A DNA stretch of 64,000 nt. Origin: Sphingobacterium multivorum (GTDB lineage: Bacteria; Bacteroidota; Bacteroidia; Sphingobacteriales; Sphingobacteriaceae). Both the position numbers and the translations under genes were made by a program. The notes below the pieces were generated by a model. That model searched no databases. It worked only from the letters and a program-made list of their open reading frames with translations, and had not been told where the DNA came from. Below, piece by piece: positions 17,288-27,700 of this stretch. Position 1 is the stretch's first letter, and each line of letters starts with the position of its first letter. Location of the stretch: positions 806,001 through 870,000 of the forward strand of contig NZ_UAUU01000002.1 in the NCBI RefSeq assembly GCF_900457465.1. Direction: 5' to 3'.

Positions 17288-19081
17288 ATGATACCATCAA
17301 TCAAGCGACTACTGATTCTGTCATTATTGCTATTCAGTATTTCGGCCAAAATATTTGCACAAACTTCTGAAAAAGCCTCATGGTTTAAAGATGCCCGCTT
17401 TGGCATGTTCATTCATTGGGGGCTGTACAGTGCAGCTGAAGGCATGTGGAAGGGCGAACCTTTGCGTTATATGAATAACTATGCCGAGTGGTTAAGATAT
17501 CGCAACCGCGTCTCCAAAGAAGAATACGGTACCTTGGCAAAACGTTTCGACTGGAGTAAAATAGATCCTGAGCAATGGGTTCTTCTAGCAAAAGAGGCTG
17601 GGATGAAATATATCATCATCACCGCCAAACATCATGATGGTGTTGCCCTTTGGGACACAAAAGTTGGTCATTATAGCCTCCCAAAATTGAGTGGTTCCAA
17701 TCGGGATGTCATCAAAGATATCGCAGAGGCTTGTAGAAAGCACGGCATGAAATTAGGTTTTTACTATTCCCATTGGATTGACTGGGAACATCCATACGGC
17801 TGGAATCATCAACAGGAGCTGTCGGGACATGTTACCGATGCCCAATACAATCAATATTGGCAGGAGAAAGTTATCCCTCAACTTCGCGAACTGATGACCA
17901 ACTATGGCGACATTGCCTTGATATGGTTCGACATGTGGATCCCTTATCAAAAGTCGATCATAAAAAAAGAACAATTACTGCAAGTTGTCAAACTGATCCG
18001 TGAACTACAGCCTAATTGCTTGATTAATTCACGTCTAGGTCTTCCTACGGATGCGGAGAACGTGGATTTTGAGACATTAGGAGATAACCAATTTGGCAGC
18101 AATTACATTAACCATCCATGGGAAACCCCTGGGACGATTGCCCATTCATGGGGTTACAACGGTCAGGAGAATGAATGGAAATCAACCAGTCAAATTTTCC
18201 AATCGTTGATCTCCAATGTAAGTCTCAACGGGGGCTTCACCTTAAATATCGGGCCACGTGCCAATGGAACAGTTCCCTACGAAAGTGTCAGTCGTCTGCA
18301 CGAAGTCGGAGATTGGCTAAACAGTTATGGAGAGGGCATCTATGGCAGCACCGGCCTTGATCTAAAAAACAACCATTTCGATTGGGGTTACCTCACGACC
18401 AAAAAAGAAGGGCAAAAAACAGTCGTATATGCGCACGTCTTTAATTGGCCCTTAGATCATACACTTCGGATTACAGGAATCAAATCGACCCCAGAACAGG
18501 TTTCCCTGATGAACGGAAGTGTATCTACGGCGCTAAAATTTGATCAAAGTCTCAGTCTAATCCATATCCAATTACCTGACGCGCAACCTGATCATTATGT
18601 TTCAGAAGTTAAATTGACTTTTAACAGCCCGCTAGAATTGGACAAAAATACAATCCCGGAATCAACCTTTGGTGGCTTTTCGTTGAAATCAACCAATAGC
18701 CTCAACCAAGGACTCAAAATTGTACGCTATAACGGCAAAAATCCAACGCATGCGATCCTGACGGGTGATACGAAGATCGATTGGGAGGTAACCATCCCTG
18801 AAGCAGGCGTCTACTCACTCGATTTTTCAGCACATAATCCCAATAAACAAAACAGTGTTTTTGAAGTCAGTACTGCCAATCAGCGGTTGCAAGGAAGTTT
18901 TGCTCCTACAAACAAAATGGTGGTCGAGCCCAATGAAAACAACTACACAGAAGAATTTGTCGAAAACCGCATCGGCAAATTTAAATTCGATAAGCCCGGA
19001 AAATATATCGTAACCTTTAAAAGTAAAGAACTACAGCCACTTTGGTTTAACTGGATTTGGCTCGAAAAAATGAAGAATTAA
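17288..19081 (+). CDS. GH29 alpha-L-fucosidase, secreted
   Basis: A signal peptide (LLILSLLLFSISAKIFA) precedes a GH29 catalytic domain: WFKDARFGMFIHWGLYSA, then AKEAGMKYIIITAKHHDG (the HH dyad typical of the family) and LGFYYSHWIDWEHPYGWNH. The likely nucleophile is Asp 215 in IALIWFDMWIP. A C-terminal beta domain (from about residue 360) follows, and the tail (PEAGVYSLDFSAHN onward) looks like a carbohydrate-binding or beta-sandwich module. The enzyme removes terminal L-fucose from glycans. It follows the SusCD operon but after a terminator and 165 bp, so it may be separately controlled. 597 residues is normal. Confidence 0.93.
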   Translation: MIPSIKRLLILSLLLFSISAKIFAQTSEKASWFKDARFGMFIHWGLYSAAEGMWKGEPLRYMNNYAEWLRYRNRVSKEEYGTLAKRFDWSKIDPEQWVLLAKEAGMKYIIITAKHHDGVALWDTKVGHYSLPKLSGSNRDVIKDIAEACRKHGMKLGFYYSHWIDWEHPYGWNHQQELSGHVTDAQYNQYWQEKVIPQLRELMTNYGDIALIWFDMWIPYQKSIIKKEQLLQVVKLIRELQPNCLINSRLGLPTDAENVDFETLGDNQFGSNYINHPWETPGTIAHSWGYNGQENEWKSTSQIFQSLISNVSLNGGFTLNIGPRANGTVPYESVSRLHEVGDWLNSYGEGIYGSTGLDLKNNHFDWGYLTTKKEGQKTVVYAHVFNWPLDHTLRITGIKSTPEQVSLMNGSVSTALKFDQSLSLIHIQLPDAQPDHYVSEVKLTFNSPLELDKNTIPESTFGGFSLKSTNSLNQGLKIVRYNGKNPTHAILTGDTKIDWEVTIPEAGVYSLDFSAHNPNKQNSVFEVSTANQRLQGSFAPTNKMVVEPNENNYTEEFVENRIGKFKFDKPGKYIVTFKSKELQPLWFNWIWLEKMKN

Positions 19082-19116
19082 ACATACGTTCCTCGGTACA
19101 GAACATGTAAAACACC

Positions 19117-19156
19117 AGCAGGCAGATTACTATGCCTACATAACAATCTGCTTGCT
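19117..19156 (+). terminator. Hairpin downstream of the fucosidase gene
   Basis: AGCAGGCAGATT (19117-19128) pairs with AATCTGCTTGCT (19145-19156) with one G-U pair. There is no clear T-tract directly after it, so it is a weaker terminator candidate. Confidence 0.4.
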
Positions 19157-19292
19157 AGCAATTTATACAAAAAGTTACATATTTTAATATTTATTTATTA
19201 TTTTGGGGTAAAAGTTACCAATTTTGCAAATAGGGGCTGATAGGCCACTTATGCTTATAAATGAGAAAATTAACCCTAAACATTGTTAGATA

Positions 19293-21188
19293 ATGCATCT
19301 GCAACGGGACTCTTTATCTGTGCTTTCTGACCAAACTGTAAATACAAGGTTGGAGGGATTAATCACGACCACCGATGATGGCACTATTCTACTGTTTAAC
19401 AAACGCGCACAAGAGCTTTTAGACCTCGAAAGTACGGCAACCACCAACAAACTACATGATTTAATTACATTTTACTCAGCAGATGATCTTTCGGTATTGT
19501 CGCCTACAGAAACGCCATTTTTTACAGCTCTTTCCAAAAACCAAGACCAAAATGAAATTATCCTAGGAAGAAAAAAGGATCAAGAGTTTAAATGGTATCA
19601 ATTCGATGTTCATGTTATGATAGAAGACAATAAAAAAGGTCTTTTAATTTCATTTATGGATGTATCGAAATTGGTCAATAAAAACCGCGTCCTGGAAGAT
19701 AAACAACACCAACTTCAATTGCTTGTTGCCTCATTGAATGATCTCGTATTTGAAGTAACCGATGCTGGTGTATTTAAAAACTACTGGACCAACAATCCAG
19801 ATCTCTTGTTCTACAGTCCCGAAGAATTTCTAAACAAGAGTCTCACAGAACTCTTTCCGCCGGATCTTGCTGTACCCACTGTCCAATTGATACAAAATTC
19901 ATTAAAATTGGACCGCGAACTTAAGATGGATTTTCAATCCAATTTAAACGAGCACAAGGACAAATGGTATCGTTTACAGATTAAACCTATACATAGGGCT
20001 CAGAACCGGGTAGCCCTGGTTATTTCCGACATTACAAAACAAGTCGAGTCCAATGAAAAAAGTAAATTCAATGAACACAAGTTTAATCAAGCATTTTATT
20101 TATCAGGTCTGGGAATTTCATTGACGAGTCTCGAAGGCTACTCCATAGAATCCAATAATATGTTAACCAAAATTCTTGGTTATTCTCATGAAGAAATGTC
20201 GAAAACCAAGTTTACTGATAGGACGCACCCCGATGATATAAACAAAGATGTTGAACTTAGAGAAAAACTTGTCAGGGGTGAAATCGACGCATTTACGCTT
20301 CAAAAACGCTATATACATAAATTAGGCCATTTTGTATGGTGTTCTGTAACGGTTGCGGCAGTTTTTGATAATACCAATACCGCACAATTTCTCATCGTCC
20401 AGGTTCAGGATATTTCCGAATCAAAAAAGAATATCGAAATCCTAAAAAGGCAAAAAATTGAATCGGATTTAGTCAAAATAGATCTTGAAACCAAAATACG
20501 GCAACTGGAAGAATTTGCGAACATACTTGCTCATGATCTAAAAGGCCCACTCAGCAATATACAGATGCTTATTGCTGAAATTAAGTTAACACATGATGAA
20601 AAAATAAAGGCTGATTTTGTGAACCTGCTGCATACGAGCAGTGACGATCTGACTGAAACGTTACATAATTTGGACAGAATACTTGATATTAAATCAAACA
20701 ATTCACTGATTTATGAACAATGTAATTTTTTAGATATATTCAAAAAAGTGCAGCAGCAATTTATGGAAGAAATACAGCAAAAAAATGCAACTATTTCCAT
20801 CGAATTCAATGTAAAAGACATCTATTATCCTAAGATTTATCTGGAAAGTATTTTCAGCAACCTCATCAGTAATGCGCTCCGATTTACAGCGACAGACCGA
20901 GCCCCTAAGATCGAAATACATACACATCAGGAACAAGAAGGAACATTATTAACGGTTAGAGACAACGGGCTGGGCATTAACCTGCCAAAATACAAATCGG
21001 AGCTGTTTATGTTCAAAAAGGTTTTTCACCGTGGATTTGAGAGTAAAGGTGTCGGATTGTTTCTCATTAGATATCAGATCGAATCATTGGGTGGAAAAAT
21101 CGATGTACAAAGTAAAATCGATTCGGGTAGCACCTTTTATGTCAAATTTTTAGAAAAAGCATATACAGATCCGCTGATACAGCTATAA
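19293..21188 (+). CDS. Multi-PAS sensor histidine kinase
   Basis: This 631-residue protein has no signal peptide or membrane helix, so it is likely cytoplasmic. Three PAS-type segments can be seen: around residues 20-130 (LEGLITTTDDGTILLFNKRA), 140-255 and 265-385 (MSKTKFTDRTHPDDI, then FVWCSVTVAAVFD). A HisKA domain follows with the phospho-acceptor His 414 in NILAHDLKGPLSN. The ATPase domain has an N box (SNLISNALRFTA), G1 (VRDNGLGINLP), the F box region and G2 (KGVGLFLIRY). The lone receiver gene 158 bp downstream is a natural phosphotransfer partner, though not proven. The signal sensed is unknown. Confidence 0.92.
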   Translation: MHLQRDSLSVLSDQTVNTRLEGLITTTDDGTILLFNKRAQELLDLESTATTNKLHDLITFYSADDLSVLSPTETPFFTALSKNQDQNEIILGRKKDQEFKWYQFDVHVMIEDNKKGLLISFMDVSKLVNKNRVLEDKQHQLQLLVASLNDLVFEVTDAGVFKNYWTNNPDLLFYSPEEFLNKSLTELFPPDLAVPTVQLIQNSLKLDRELKMDFQSNLNEHKDKWYRLQIKPIHRAQNRVALVISDITKQVESNEKSKFNEHKFNQAFYLSGLGISLTSLEGYSIESNNMLTKILGYSHEEMSKTKFTDRTHPDDINKDVELREKLVRGEIDAFTLQKRYIHKLGHFVWCSVTVAAVFDNTNTAQFLIVQVQDISESKKNIEILKRQKIESDLVKIDLETKIRQLEEFANILAHDLKGPLSNIQMLIAEIKLTHDEKIKADFVNLLHTSSDDLTETLHNLDRILDIKSNNSLIYEQCNFLDIFKKVQQQFMEEIQQKNATISIEFNVKDIYYPKIYLESIFSNLISNALRFTATDRAPKIEIHTHQEQEGTLLTVRDNGLGINLPKYKSELFMFKKVFHRGFESKGVGLFLIRYQIESLGGKIDVQSKIDSGSTFYVKFLEKAYTDPLIQL

Positions 21189-21346
21189 TAAAAAAATCAG
21201 CGTTCAATCCTGAAGCAGAAAATAACTGCTACGATCCTGGACAGCGTGATCTCATATATAAAAGAGTGAAAGAAAAACTGCGCTGTCAATCAAAACCAAG
21301 ATGAGGGTTATTGACACGATGAAAACAATTATTAATCAAAAAGACC

Positions 21347-21754
21347 ATGACTCCTGAAACCAAAAGAACGATCATTCTCGTTGATGATAATGCCATTTTA
21401 CGGACTATTTTCGCCCATATGCTACAGGGATTTACCGAATATGAAATTGACTTTCATTCTTTCAAAAATGCACTGGATGCATTGGATTATTTGGAGAACA
21501 ATGACATCAGCCAGTCGTTGATGCCAGCAATACTCTTTGTGGATATCAATATGCCATTTATGACTGGTTGGGAGTTAATGGATGTACTTGAAAACCGGAC
21601 CGATTTCATCAAGCAAACCAAGATTTTTATCGTCAGTTCCTCCACGAGCAAAAACGATCAGGAGCAACTGGCAAATTACCCTTTTATAAGCGGTTTCATT
21701 CTGAAACCTTTTGGAAAAGAATCCATTTATGAGATTTTGAAAAAAACCGATTAA
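21347..21754 (+). CDS. Single-domain response regulator (receiver only)
   Basis: The 135 residues form one CheY-like receiver: acidic pair in IILVDDNAILR, phospho-acceptor Asp 66 in LFVDINMPFMTGWE, the conserved Ser/Thr in IFIVSSSTS and the Lys in GFILKPFGKES. No output domain is attached, so it either relays phosphate or acts by protein contact. It follows the PAS kinase on the same strand and ends at a strong terminator. The two most likely form a pair. Confidence 0.93.
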   Translation: MTPETKRTIILVDDNAILRTIFAHMLQGFTEYEIDFHSFKNALDALDYLENNDISQSLMPAILFVDINMPFMTGWELMDVLENRTDFIKQTKIFIVSSSTSKNDQEQLANYPFISGFILKPFGKESIYEILKKTD

Positions 21755-21756
21755 AA

Positions 21757-21800
21757 AAACGGTCCCCCAACTTTTCTGCCTAAGTATTGGGGGACCGTTT
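21757..21800. terminator. Strong bidirectional terminator
   Basis: AAACGGTCCCCCAA (21757-21770) and TTGGGGGACCGTTT (21787-21800) form a perfect 14-bp stem with A-run before and T-run at the end. It lies between the convergent receiver gene and the aminopeptidase gene and can serve both. A second small hairpin (CAGTGG-ataa-CCACTG, 21825-21840) follows. Confidence 0.88.
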
Positions 21801-21857
21801 ATGTTGACAACTTCGTGTTGTGCGCAGTGGATAACCACTGTTGTTATTCTTTTTGGA

Positions 21858-23633
21858 TTAAATCGCCTGACACTTGTCTGCCAACCAATTCTTTTCCTCA
21901 GCAGTAAGATGAGTCGATAATTGATCAAACACCCACTGATTATAGTTATTCAACCAAGCAATGTGTTTTTTATCCAATAGGGATTTTTCGATTAAATCGG
22001 TTGCGATATAACATATTGTTAGTGTCTCAAAATCCAGAAAGTCTCCAAATTCAGAAGAACCTGCCTTACGGGTCAACACAAGATTTTCAATGCGGATACC
22101 ATGTTTGCCGACGCGATACAATCCAGGCTCTATTGAAGTGATCATACCTGGTTCAACAGCAACATCTATTGCTGCTGCATTGAACACTTGTGGACCTTCG
22201 TGTACATTCAAGAAGAAACCGACACCATGTCCCGTACCATGCCCATAATTGCGTAATGTTTCCCACAATGGACGACGCGTAATTGCATCGATCTGATAGC
22301 CGCGCGTTCCAGTAGGGAAGATAGCCTGAGAGCCTTCTATTGTTCCCTTGAGCACAAGGGTATAATCCTCTTTTTCCTCCTGCGTAAGACCTCCAAGCGT
22401 TACCACTCTGGTAATATCCGTTGTACCAGTAGTATATTGTCCTCCAGAATCGACCAATAGTAAACCTTTAGGTTGTAATATATAGTTCGATTTTTCATTG
22501 GCTGAATAATGCGGTAGGGCACCGTGATCCAAGTATCCCGCAATTGTCGTGAATGAGACGTCGACAAAACCCTCTTGACTTTCGCGAAATCCACGTAATT
22601 TCTCCGCAATTGATAATTCAGAAAGCTCACCAGAGGAGACATTCTCTTCCAACCATTTGAAGAAACGCGTCAACGCTATACCATCTTTTACAAACGTATG
22701 GCGGTTATTTTCAACTTCAACCTTGTTCTTAATCGCTTTCAAACTTGTTGAAGGGTTTATTTTCTCAACAATCTTAACCTGTTTAGGTATGCTATCGTAA
22801 ACAGCAAAACAGGTACGTTTAGGATCAATTAAAATTGAAGTAACATCCAATGTAGGAATCGTTTTAAAAATATCTTCATAAGCCGAAACACCCACTCCAT
22901 AGCCTTTAAGTTCTTCAGTCGCCTGAGTTGTCAGCTTCGAAGGTTCGATATAAAGCGTTGCATTTTCTGGGGTAATCAATACAAATCCCAAAACAACAGG
23001 GTTACATGGTACATCTTGACCACGGATGTTTAATAACCAGGCCAAGTCATCCAAAGATGAGATCAGATGAGCTTCCGTTCTATTCTTTTTCATCTCCGCA
23101 CGAACAGCTTCAATTTTAGAAACCGTTGACTGTCCCGTAATATTTTCGTCCAGAAGGTAGGCCTGTGCCTTAGGCAGCGCTGGTCGTCCTTCCCATAATG
23201 ACGATAACAGGTCAACATGACCATCTACTTTGATCTCCAAAGGCTCCAAAGTATGCTGAACAGATTGAGCCACTAATAAAGAAGCGAGATTGCCGTCAAA
23301 CGCAACTTTAGCACCAGCGCCCAACTGTTCGCCCAACCAATCTGCATACTCCGCTGCACCTTGCACTTTCAATTTCACCAATTCAAAGCCTGTTCCCGCC
23401 AATTGCTCTGCTGCTTGGACAAAATAACGAGAATCGGTCCAAAGGCCCGCAAAATCCTGCGTGATTGCCAAAGTACCTGCTGATCCGGTAAAACCCGATG
23501 CCCAGGCGATGCATTTATAACGTTCCGGTAGATATTCACTAATATGAGGATCTGATGATGGGATGATATATCCATCGATTCCCTGAGCCTTCATCGCCTC
23601 ACGAATGGCAGCTAATTTTTCGATATGCTTCAT
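21858..23633 (-). CDS. pepP: Xaa-Pro aminopeptidase, M24B family
   Basis: The 591-residue protein has the three-domain layout of large M24B aminopeptidases P: two creatinase-like N-terminal domains (IDGYIIPSSDPHISEYLPER, then GLWTDSRYFVQA) and a pita-bread catalytic domain. Dinuclear metal ligands are visible: the two Asp in LLVDSGGQYTTGTTDITR, His in GHGTGHGVG, and Glu in SIEPGLYRVGKHG and IRIENL. It removes N-terminal residues from peptides with proline at position 2; no signal peptide, so cytoplasmic. The gene is monocistronic, divergent from dacB. I am sure of the family; the symbol is the usual general one. Confidence 0.93.
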   Translation of the reverse strand: MKHIEKLAAIREAMKAQGIDGYIIPSSDPHISEYLPERYKCIAWASGFTGSAGTLAITQDFAGLWTDSRYFVQAAEQLAGTGFELVKLKVQGAAEYADWLGEQLGAGAKVAFDGNLASLLVAQSVQHTLEPLEIKVDGHVDLLSSLWEGRPALPKAQAYLLDENITGQSTVSKIEAVRAEMKKNRTEAHLISSLDDLAWLLNIRGQDVPCNPVVLGFVLITPENATLYIEPSKLTTQATEELKGYGVGVSAYEDIFKTIPTLDVTSILIDPKRTCFAVYDSIPKQVKIVEKINPSTSLKAIKNKVEVENNRHTFVKDGIALTRFFKWLEENVSSGELSELSIAEKLRGFRESQEGFVDVSFTTIAGYLDHGALPHYSANEKSNYILQPKGLLLVDSGGQYTTGTTDITRVVTLGGLTQEEKEDYTLVLKGTIEGSQAIFPTGTRGYQIDAITRRPLWETLRNYGHGTGHGVGFFLNVHEGPQVFNAAAIDVAVEPGMITSIEPGLYRVGKHGIRIENLVLTRKAGSSEFGDFLDFETLTICYIATDLIEKSLLDKKHIAWLNNYNQWVFDQLSTHLTAEEKNWLADKCQAI

Positions 23634-23867
23634 GTCGTTTATACAATTTTACGCAAGTTAGGATTTTTTAGGGGCGAATGCCTAACTTTAAGCCAAATAA
23701 AACAAACGAAACACAGCGAACGCTTTTCCCTAAAATTGGCAGCGTTCCAGGAATTACAATACGTCCAATGGAATATCCATGAGTTCCAAACACGAATAAA
23801 AATAACCGTGCCAACAAGCTCATCGAAGATAAGCTGGATATACCATAGGACTATAAAAACATGATAT

Positions 23868-25292
23868 ATGAACCAATTTGTGCTAAGTGCCATTGCTTTT
23901 TCTGCCTACACGTTAACGACCGTTGCTACGCCAGTATATGCACAGGATCTTCGTAGTAAAATTCAGGATGCATTCACGCAATTTCAAAATCAGGAAAACC
24001 TCAGAAATGGTTTGAGCTCATTGACCGTTTTCGACGCAAAAACAGGCCAGACTGTATTCGCAGCAAATGAGAACGTCGGATTGGCGACCGCTTCCACCAT
24101 GAAGGTCATCACTTCGGCTACGGCCTTGGACTTCCTGGGCAAGAATTTTCACTTCAAAACAACCCTGTATTATACAGGTGAAATCGACGAGAACGGAGTG
24201 TTAAACGGAAATATTATTGTGACAGGTACGGGGGATCCTACCCTCGGCAGCGCCCGCTACCCGGAGACTCAAGCAACAACGATACTGAACAAGTGGCTTA
24301 CAGCAGTCCAGAATGCCGGTATTAAAAGTATAAATGGCGCAATCATCGCCGATGACCGGCTTTACAATGGCAACCAGCTTCCAGGGGGCTGGATCTGGAC
24401 CGACATGGGCAATTACTATGGTGCTGGAATTTCTTCCCTCAATTGGTGTGAAAATGCCTTCGGCATAAATTTTCTGCCAAGCACTAAAGTCGGAGCTAAA
24501 GCTGAGATCGCCAATTACACAACGCCAGTTCCGTATCTGGAAATCATCAATGAAACAACCACGGGTAAATCGGGAAGCGGAGACAATGTGTACGCCTATG
24601 CCGCTCCCTATTCGACCAAGATATTTGTGCGCGGCACCTATGGACAGGACCTCAAGAAAACTATCGAGCTCTCTTCGCCAGACCCGGCCTATGATCTCGC
24701 TTATCAATTAAATGAAGTACTAAGTAACAACGGTATTACCGCCAGCGAACTACCAGCTACCGGGACCAAGATGGATTCAGTTGATATTTCAAAAAAACAG
24801 ACCCTCGATATCCATTTATCTCCAACCTTAGACAAAATTGTCTACTGGTTTAACCAAAAGAGCATCAACCTTTACGGAGAGGCCTTGTTGAAAGCGATTG
24901 CTTATACAACAGCTGGTAAAACGGGCACCGAAGATGGCGCCTATTATATACAGAAATATTGGAATGCCAAATTAGGCATAAAATCCAGTGAACTCAATAG
25001 CATGGATGGCTCTGGTCTATCACCTCAAAATAGGGTGACCACATCTGCCATGAATAAGATTATGCAATATGCACAAAAACAAAGTTGGTACCCCGCCTTC
25101 TACGAAAGTCTTCCTACATATAACAATATGAAGATGAAAAGTGGAACAATTGGTGGCGTACTTGGTTATACAGGTGTACATACCAATAAAACAGGGCAGT
25201 CGTTTACTTATACTTTACTGGTCAACAACTATGCAGGATCGGCGTCCAGCATGCGTCAGCAAATGTTTAAACTATTGGATGTCCTGAAGTAA
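23868..25292 (+). CDS. dacB: D-alanyl-D-alanine carboxypeptidase/endopeptidase, PBP4 type (S13)
   Basis: A signal peptide (cut near TPVYAQ) leads a 474-residue S13 penicillin-binding protein. The active-site triad is present: SxxK as STMK (Ser 76, Lys 79), SxN in DGSGLSPQNRVT and KSG in MKMKSGTIGG. An insertion domain lies between the first two motifs, as in PBP4. Located in the periplasm, it trims or cleaves cross-links in peptidoglycan. It is divergent from pepP across 234 bp that hold only short shadow frames. Length is normal and all motifs are intact. Confidence 0.93.
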   Translation: MNQFVLSAIAFSAYTLTTVATPVYAQDLRSKIQDAFTQFQNQENLRNGLSSLTVFDAKTGQTVFAANENVGLATASTMKVITSATALDFLGKNFHFKTTLYYTGEIDENGVLNGNIIVTGTGDPTLGSARYPETQATTILNKWLTAVQNAGIKSINGAIIADDRLYNGNQLPGGWIWTDMGNYYGAGISSLNWCENAFGINFLPSTKVGAKAEIANYTTPVPYLEIINETTTGKSGSGDNVYAYAAPYSTKIFVRGTYGQDLKKTIELSSPDPAYDLAYQLNEVLSNNGITASELPATGTKMDSVDISKKQTLDIHLSPTLDKIVYWFNQKSINLYGEALLKAIAYTTAGKTGTEDGAYYIQKYWNAKLGIKSSELNSMDGSGLSPQNRVTTSAMNKIMQYAQKQSWYPAFYESLPTYNNMKMKSGTIGGVLGYTGVHTNKTGQSFTYTLLVNNYAGSASSMRQQMFKLLDVLK

Positions 25293-25353
25293 CATATTAT
25301 TGTCTAATTATAATAAGATATTGGCAAATATTTCCAATTATCAAAAAGAATGA

Positions 25354-25361
25354 TAGATTTG
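25354..25361 (+). promoter_or_regulatory. -7 promoter element (TAGATTTG) for malic enzyme gene
   Basis: TAGATTTG matches TAnnTTTG and lies 24 bp before the maeB ATG, giving a short leader. No convincing -33 TTTG is seen at the standard spacing. Confidence 0.45.
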
Positions 25362-25385
25362 TAGCCTTAAATTAATAAAATCGTA

Positions 25386-27668
25386 ATGAGTAACACTAAT
25401 CGTAAACAGGCAGCATTAAACTACCACGCAATTGGTAGACCTGGTAAAATAGCTGTTGTTCCGACCAAACCAACAAATTCGCAAAGAGACTTATCATTAG
25501 CATATTCTCCAGGTGTAGCGGAGCCATGTTTGGCTATTGCTGAGAACAAAGAAGATGCTTATAAATATACTGCAAAAGGAAACCTTGTTGCTGTGATCAG
25601 TAATGGTACAGCAGTTTTGGGCTTAGGCGATATCGGCGCCCAAGCTGGTAAACCAGTTATGGAAGGTAAAGGCTTATTATTCAAAATTTTTGCCGACATT
25701 GATGTATTTGACATTGAAGTGGACACCAAAAATGTCGATGAATTCGTCAATATCGTTAAAGCATTGGAGCCGACTTTTGGAGGTATCAACCTGGAAGATA
25801 TCAAAGCACCGGAATGTTTTGAAATCGAACGCCGTCTAAAAGAAGAAATGAACATCCCTGTGATGCACGATGACCAACATGGTACTGCAATCATCTCAGG
25901 TGCAGCATTGATCAATGCCTGTGAAATTATCGGTAAAGATATTTCAAAAGTAAAAATCGTCGTCAATGGTGCCGGAGCAGCTGCAATGTCATGTACAGCA
26001 ATGTATATTTCAGTAGGTGCTAGCAAAGAAAATATTGTGATGCTGGATAGCAAAGGCGTGATCCGTAAGGATAGAGAAAATCTAGACAGTATGAAAGCAC
26101 AGTATGCAACAGATCGCGATATTCGTACCCTGGCAGACGCTGTAAAAGATTCAGATGTATTTATCGGTTTATCGGCAGCAGACGTCATGTCAGCAGAAAT
26201 GTTGTTATCAATGGCTCCAAACCCAATTGTATTGGCGATGGCAAATCCAAATCCTGAGATTGCTTATGATCTGGCGATGGCAACACGTAACGATATTATC
26301 ATGGGTACGGGTCGTTCAGACTATCCTAACCAAGTAAACAATGTATTGGGTTTCCCCTATATATTCCGTGGTGCTTTAGACGTACGTGCAACTGCAATTA
26401 ACGAAGAAATGAAAATTGCTGCAGTGCGTGCAATTGCAGACTTGGCGAAACAACCTGTTCCAGAAGAAGTAAATCAAGCCTATAACACCAGCAATTTAAA
26501 ATTCTCGGAAGAGTATATCATTCCAAAACCTACCGATCCGCGATTGATCACTGAAGTTTCCATGGCTGTTGCAAAAGCTGCCATCGCATCAGGTGTAGCA
26601 CAGACCGTAATCGAAGACTGGGATCAATATAGCGACGCCTTACGTAAACGTCTGGGTAAAGATGATGCGATTATGCGCAATTTAACCATGGCTGCTAAAA
26701 GAGATCCTAAACGTGTTGTTTTTGCAGAAGCAGACAATTACAAAACGTTGCGTGCGGCACAGATTGTTAAAGAAGAAGGCATTGCTATTCCAATTCTTTT
26801 GGGTAGAAAAGATAAAATCGAACGTCTAATCAAAGAATATGCTTTTGAACTGGATGGCCTTGAGATTATCGACCCAGTTGCTGAAGTAGATGGCGAAACG
26901 GAGCGCTCGAAGAAATTTATTGAGCATCTTTATAGCAAAAGGCAACGTCGTGGTATTTCGAAATACGACGCCCGTAAGTTGATGTACGACCGCAACTATT
27001 TTGGTGCCTCTTTAGTGGAATTTGGCGAAGCTGATACCCTAATTTCCGGTATGACCAAAAATTATGCAAATACAATCCGTCCGGCATTGCATGTAATCGG
27101 TGCTAAGCCAGGCAGCCGTGTGGCAGGTATGTACATGATGTTAACCAAAAAAGGACCAATCTTCATGGGCGATACAACCGTAAATGAAGACCCTACAGCA
27201 CAAGAATTGGCAGACATTACCCTGTTACTGGATAAAGCTGTGAAACGTATGAACATTCAGCCACGTATTGCATTACTATCTTACTCTAATTTTGGTTCAA
27301 GTGAAGGAAAAACGCCAACAAAAGTAAGAGCAGCAGCGCAGATTCTACACGATCAACATCCAGAGATTATTGCTGATGGTGATTTACAAGCAAACTTCGC
27401 CTTAAACAGCGAAATGTTGACCGCAAACTTCCCGTTCAGCTGCTTGAATGGAAAATCGGCGAATACACTTGTATTTCCTAATTTGGAGTCCGGAAATATC
27501 GCTTATAAATTATTGCAAGAAGTTGGTGAAGCTGAGGCAGTAGGTCCAATCCTTCTGGGTATGAACAAACCTATTCACGTATTGCAACTGGATAGCTCTG
27601 TGCGCGAAATCGTCAATATGGTTACCATTGCCGTAGTAGATGTACAAGCACATCTTAAAAATTTATAG
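25386..27668 (+). CDS. maeB: NADP-dependent malic enzyme with C-terminal PTA-like domain
   Basis: The 760 residues match the large MaeB type. The N-terminal malic enzyme domain (AYSPGVAEPCLAIAENKEDA, then NLEDIKAPECFEIERRL and MHDDQHGTAIISGAAL) is followed by a Rossmann NAD(P) domain (VVNGAGAAAMSC). From about residue 430 comes a phosphotransacetylase-like domain (GMTKNYANTIRPAL, ADGDLQANFALN), which in this family is regulatory and lacks PTA activity. The enzyme decarboxylates malate to pyruvate and yields NADPH. A gene of ordinary length without defects; ruvA follows 32 bp later and may be cotranscribed. Confidence 0.95.
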   Translation: MSNTNRKQAALNYHAIGRPGKIAVVPTKPTNSQRDLSLAYSPGVAEPCLAIAENKEDAYKYTAKGNLVAVISNGTAVLGLGDIGAQAGKPVMEGKGLLFKIFADIDVFDIEVDTKNVDEFVNIVKALEPTFGGINLEDIKAPECFEIERRLKEEMNIPVMHDDQHGTAIISGAALINACEIIGKDISKVKIVVNGAGAAAMSCTAMYISVGASKENIVMLDSKGVIRKDRENLDSMKAQYATDRDIRTLADAVKDSDVFIGLSAADVMSAEMLLSMAPNPIVLAMANPNPEIAYDLAMATRNDIIMGTGRSDYPNQVNNVLGFPYIFRGALDVRATAINEEMKIAAVRAIADLAKQPVPEEVNQAYNTSNLKFSEEYIIPKPTDPRLITEVSMAVAKAAIASGVAQTVIEDWDQYSDALRKRLGKDDAIMRNLTMAAKRDPKRVVFAEADNYKTLRAAQIVKEEGIAIPILLGRKDKIERLIKEYAFELDGLEIIDPVAEVDGETERSKKFIEHLYSKRQRRGISKYDARKLMYDRNYFGASLVEFGEADTLISGMTKNYANTIRPALHVIGAKPGSRVAGMYMMLTKKGPIFMGDTTVNEDPTAQELADITLLLDKAVKRMNIQPRIALLSYSNFGSSEGKTPTKVRAAAQILHDQHPEIIADGDLQANFALNSEMLTANFPFSCLNGKSANTLVFPNLESGNIAYKLLQEVGEAEAVGPILLGMNKPIHVLQLDSSVREIVNMVTIAVVDVQAHLKNL

Positions 27669-27700
27669 AATAGCTTAAAATCTTCCTATATTCGTATACT

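Noticed and set aside
23639..23893. Two short overlapping frames on both strands between pepP and dacB
   Set aside because: They overlap each other and the starts of real genes; no protein-like composition.
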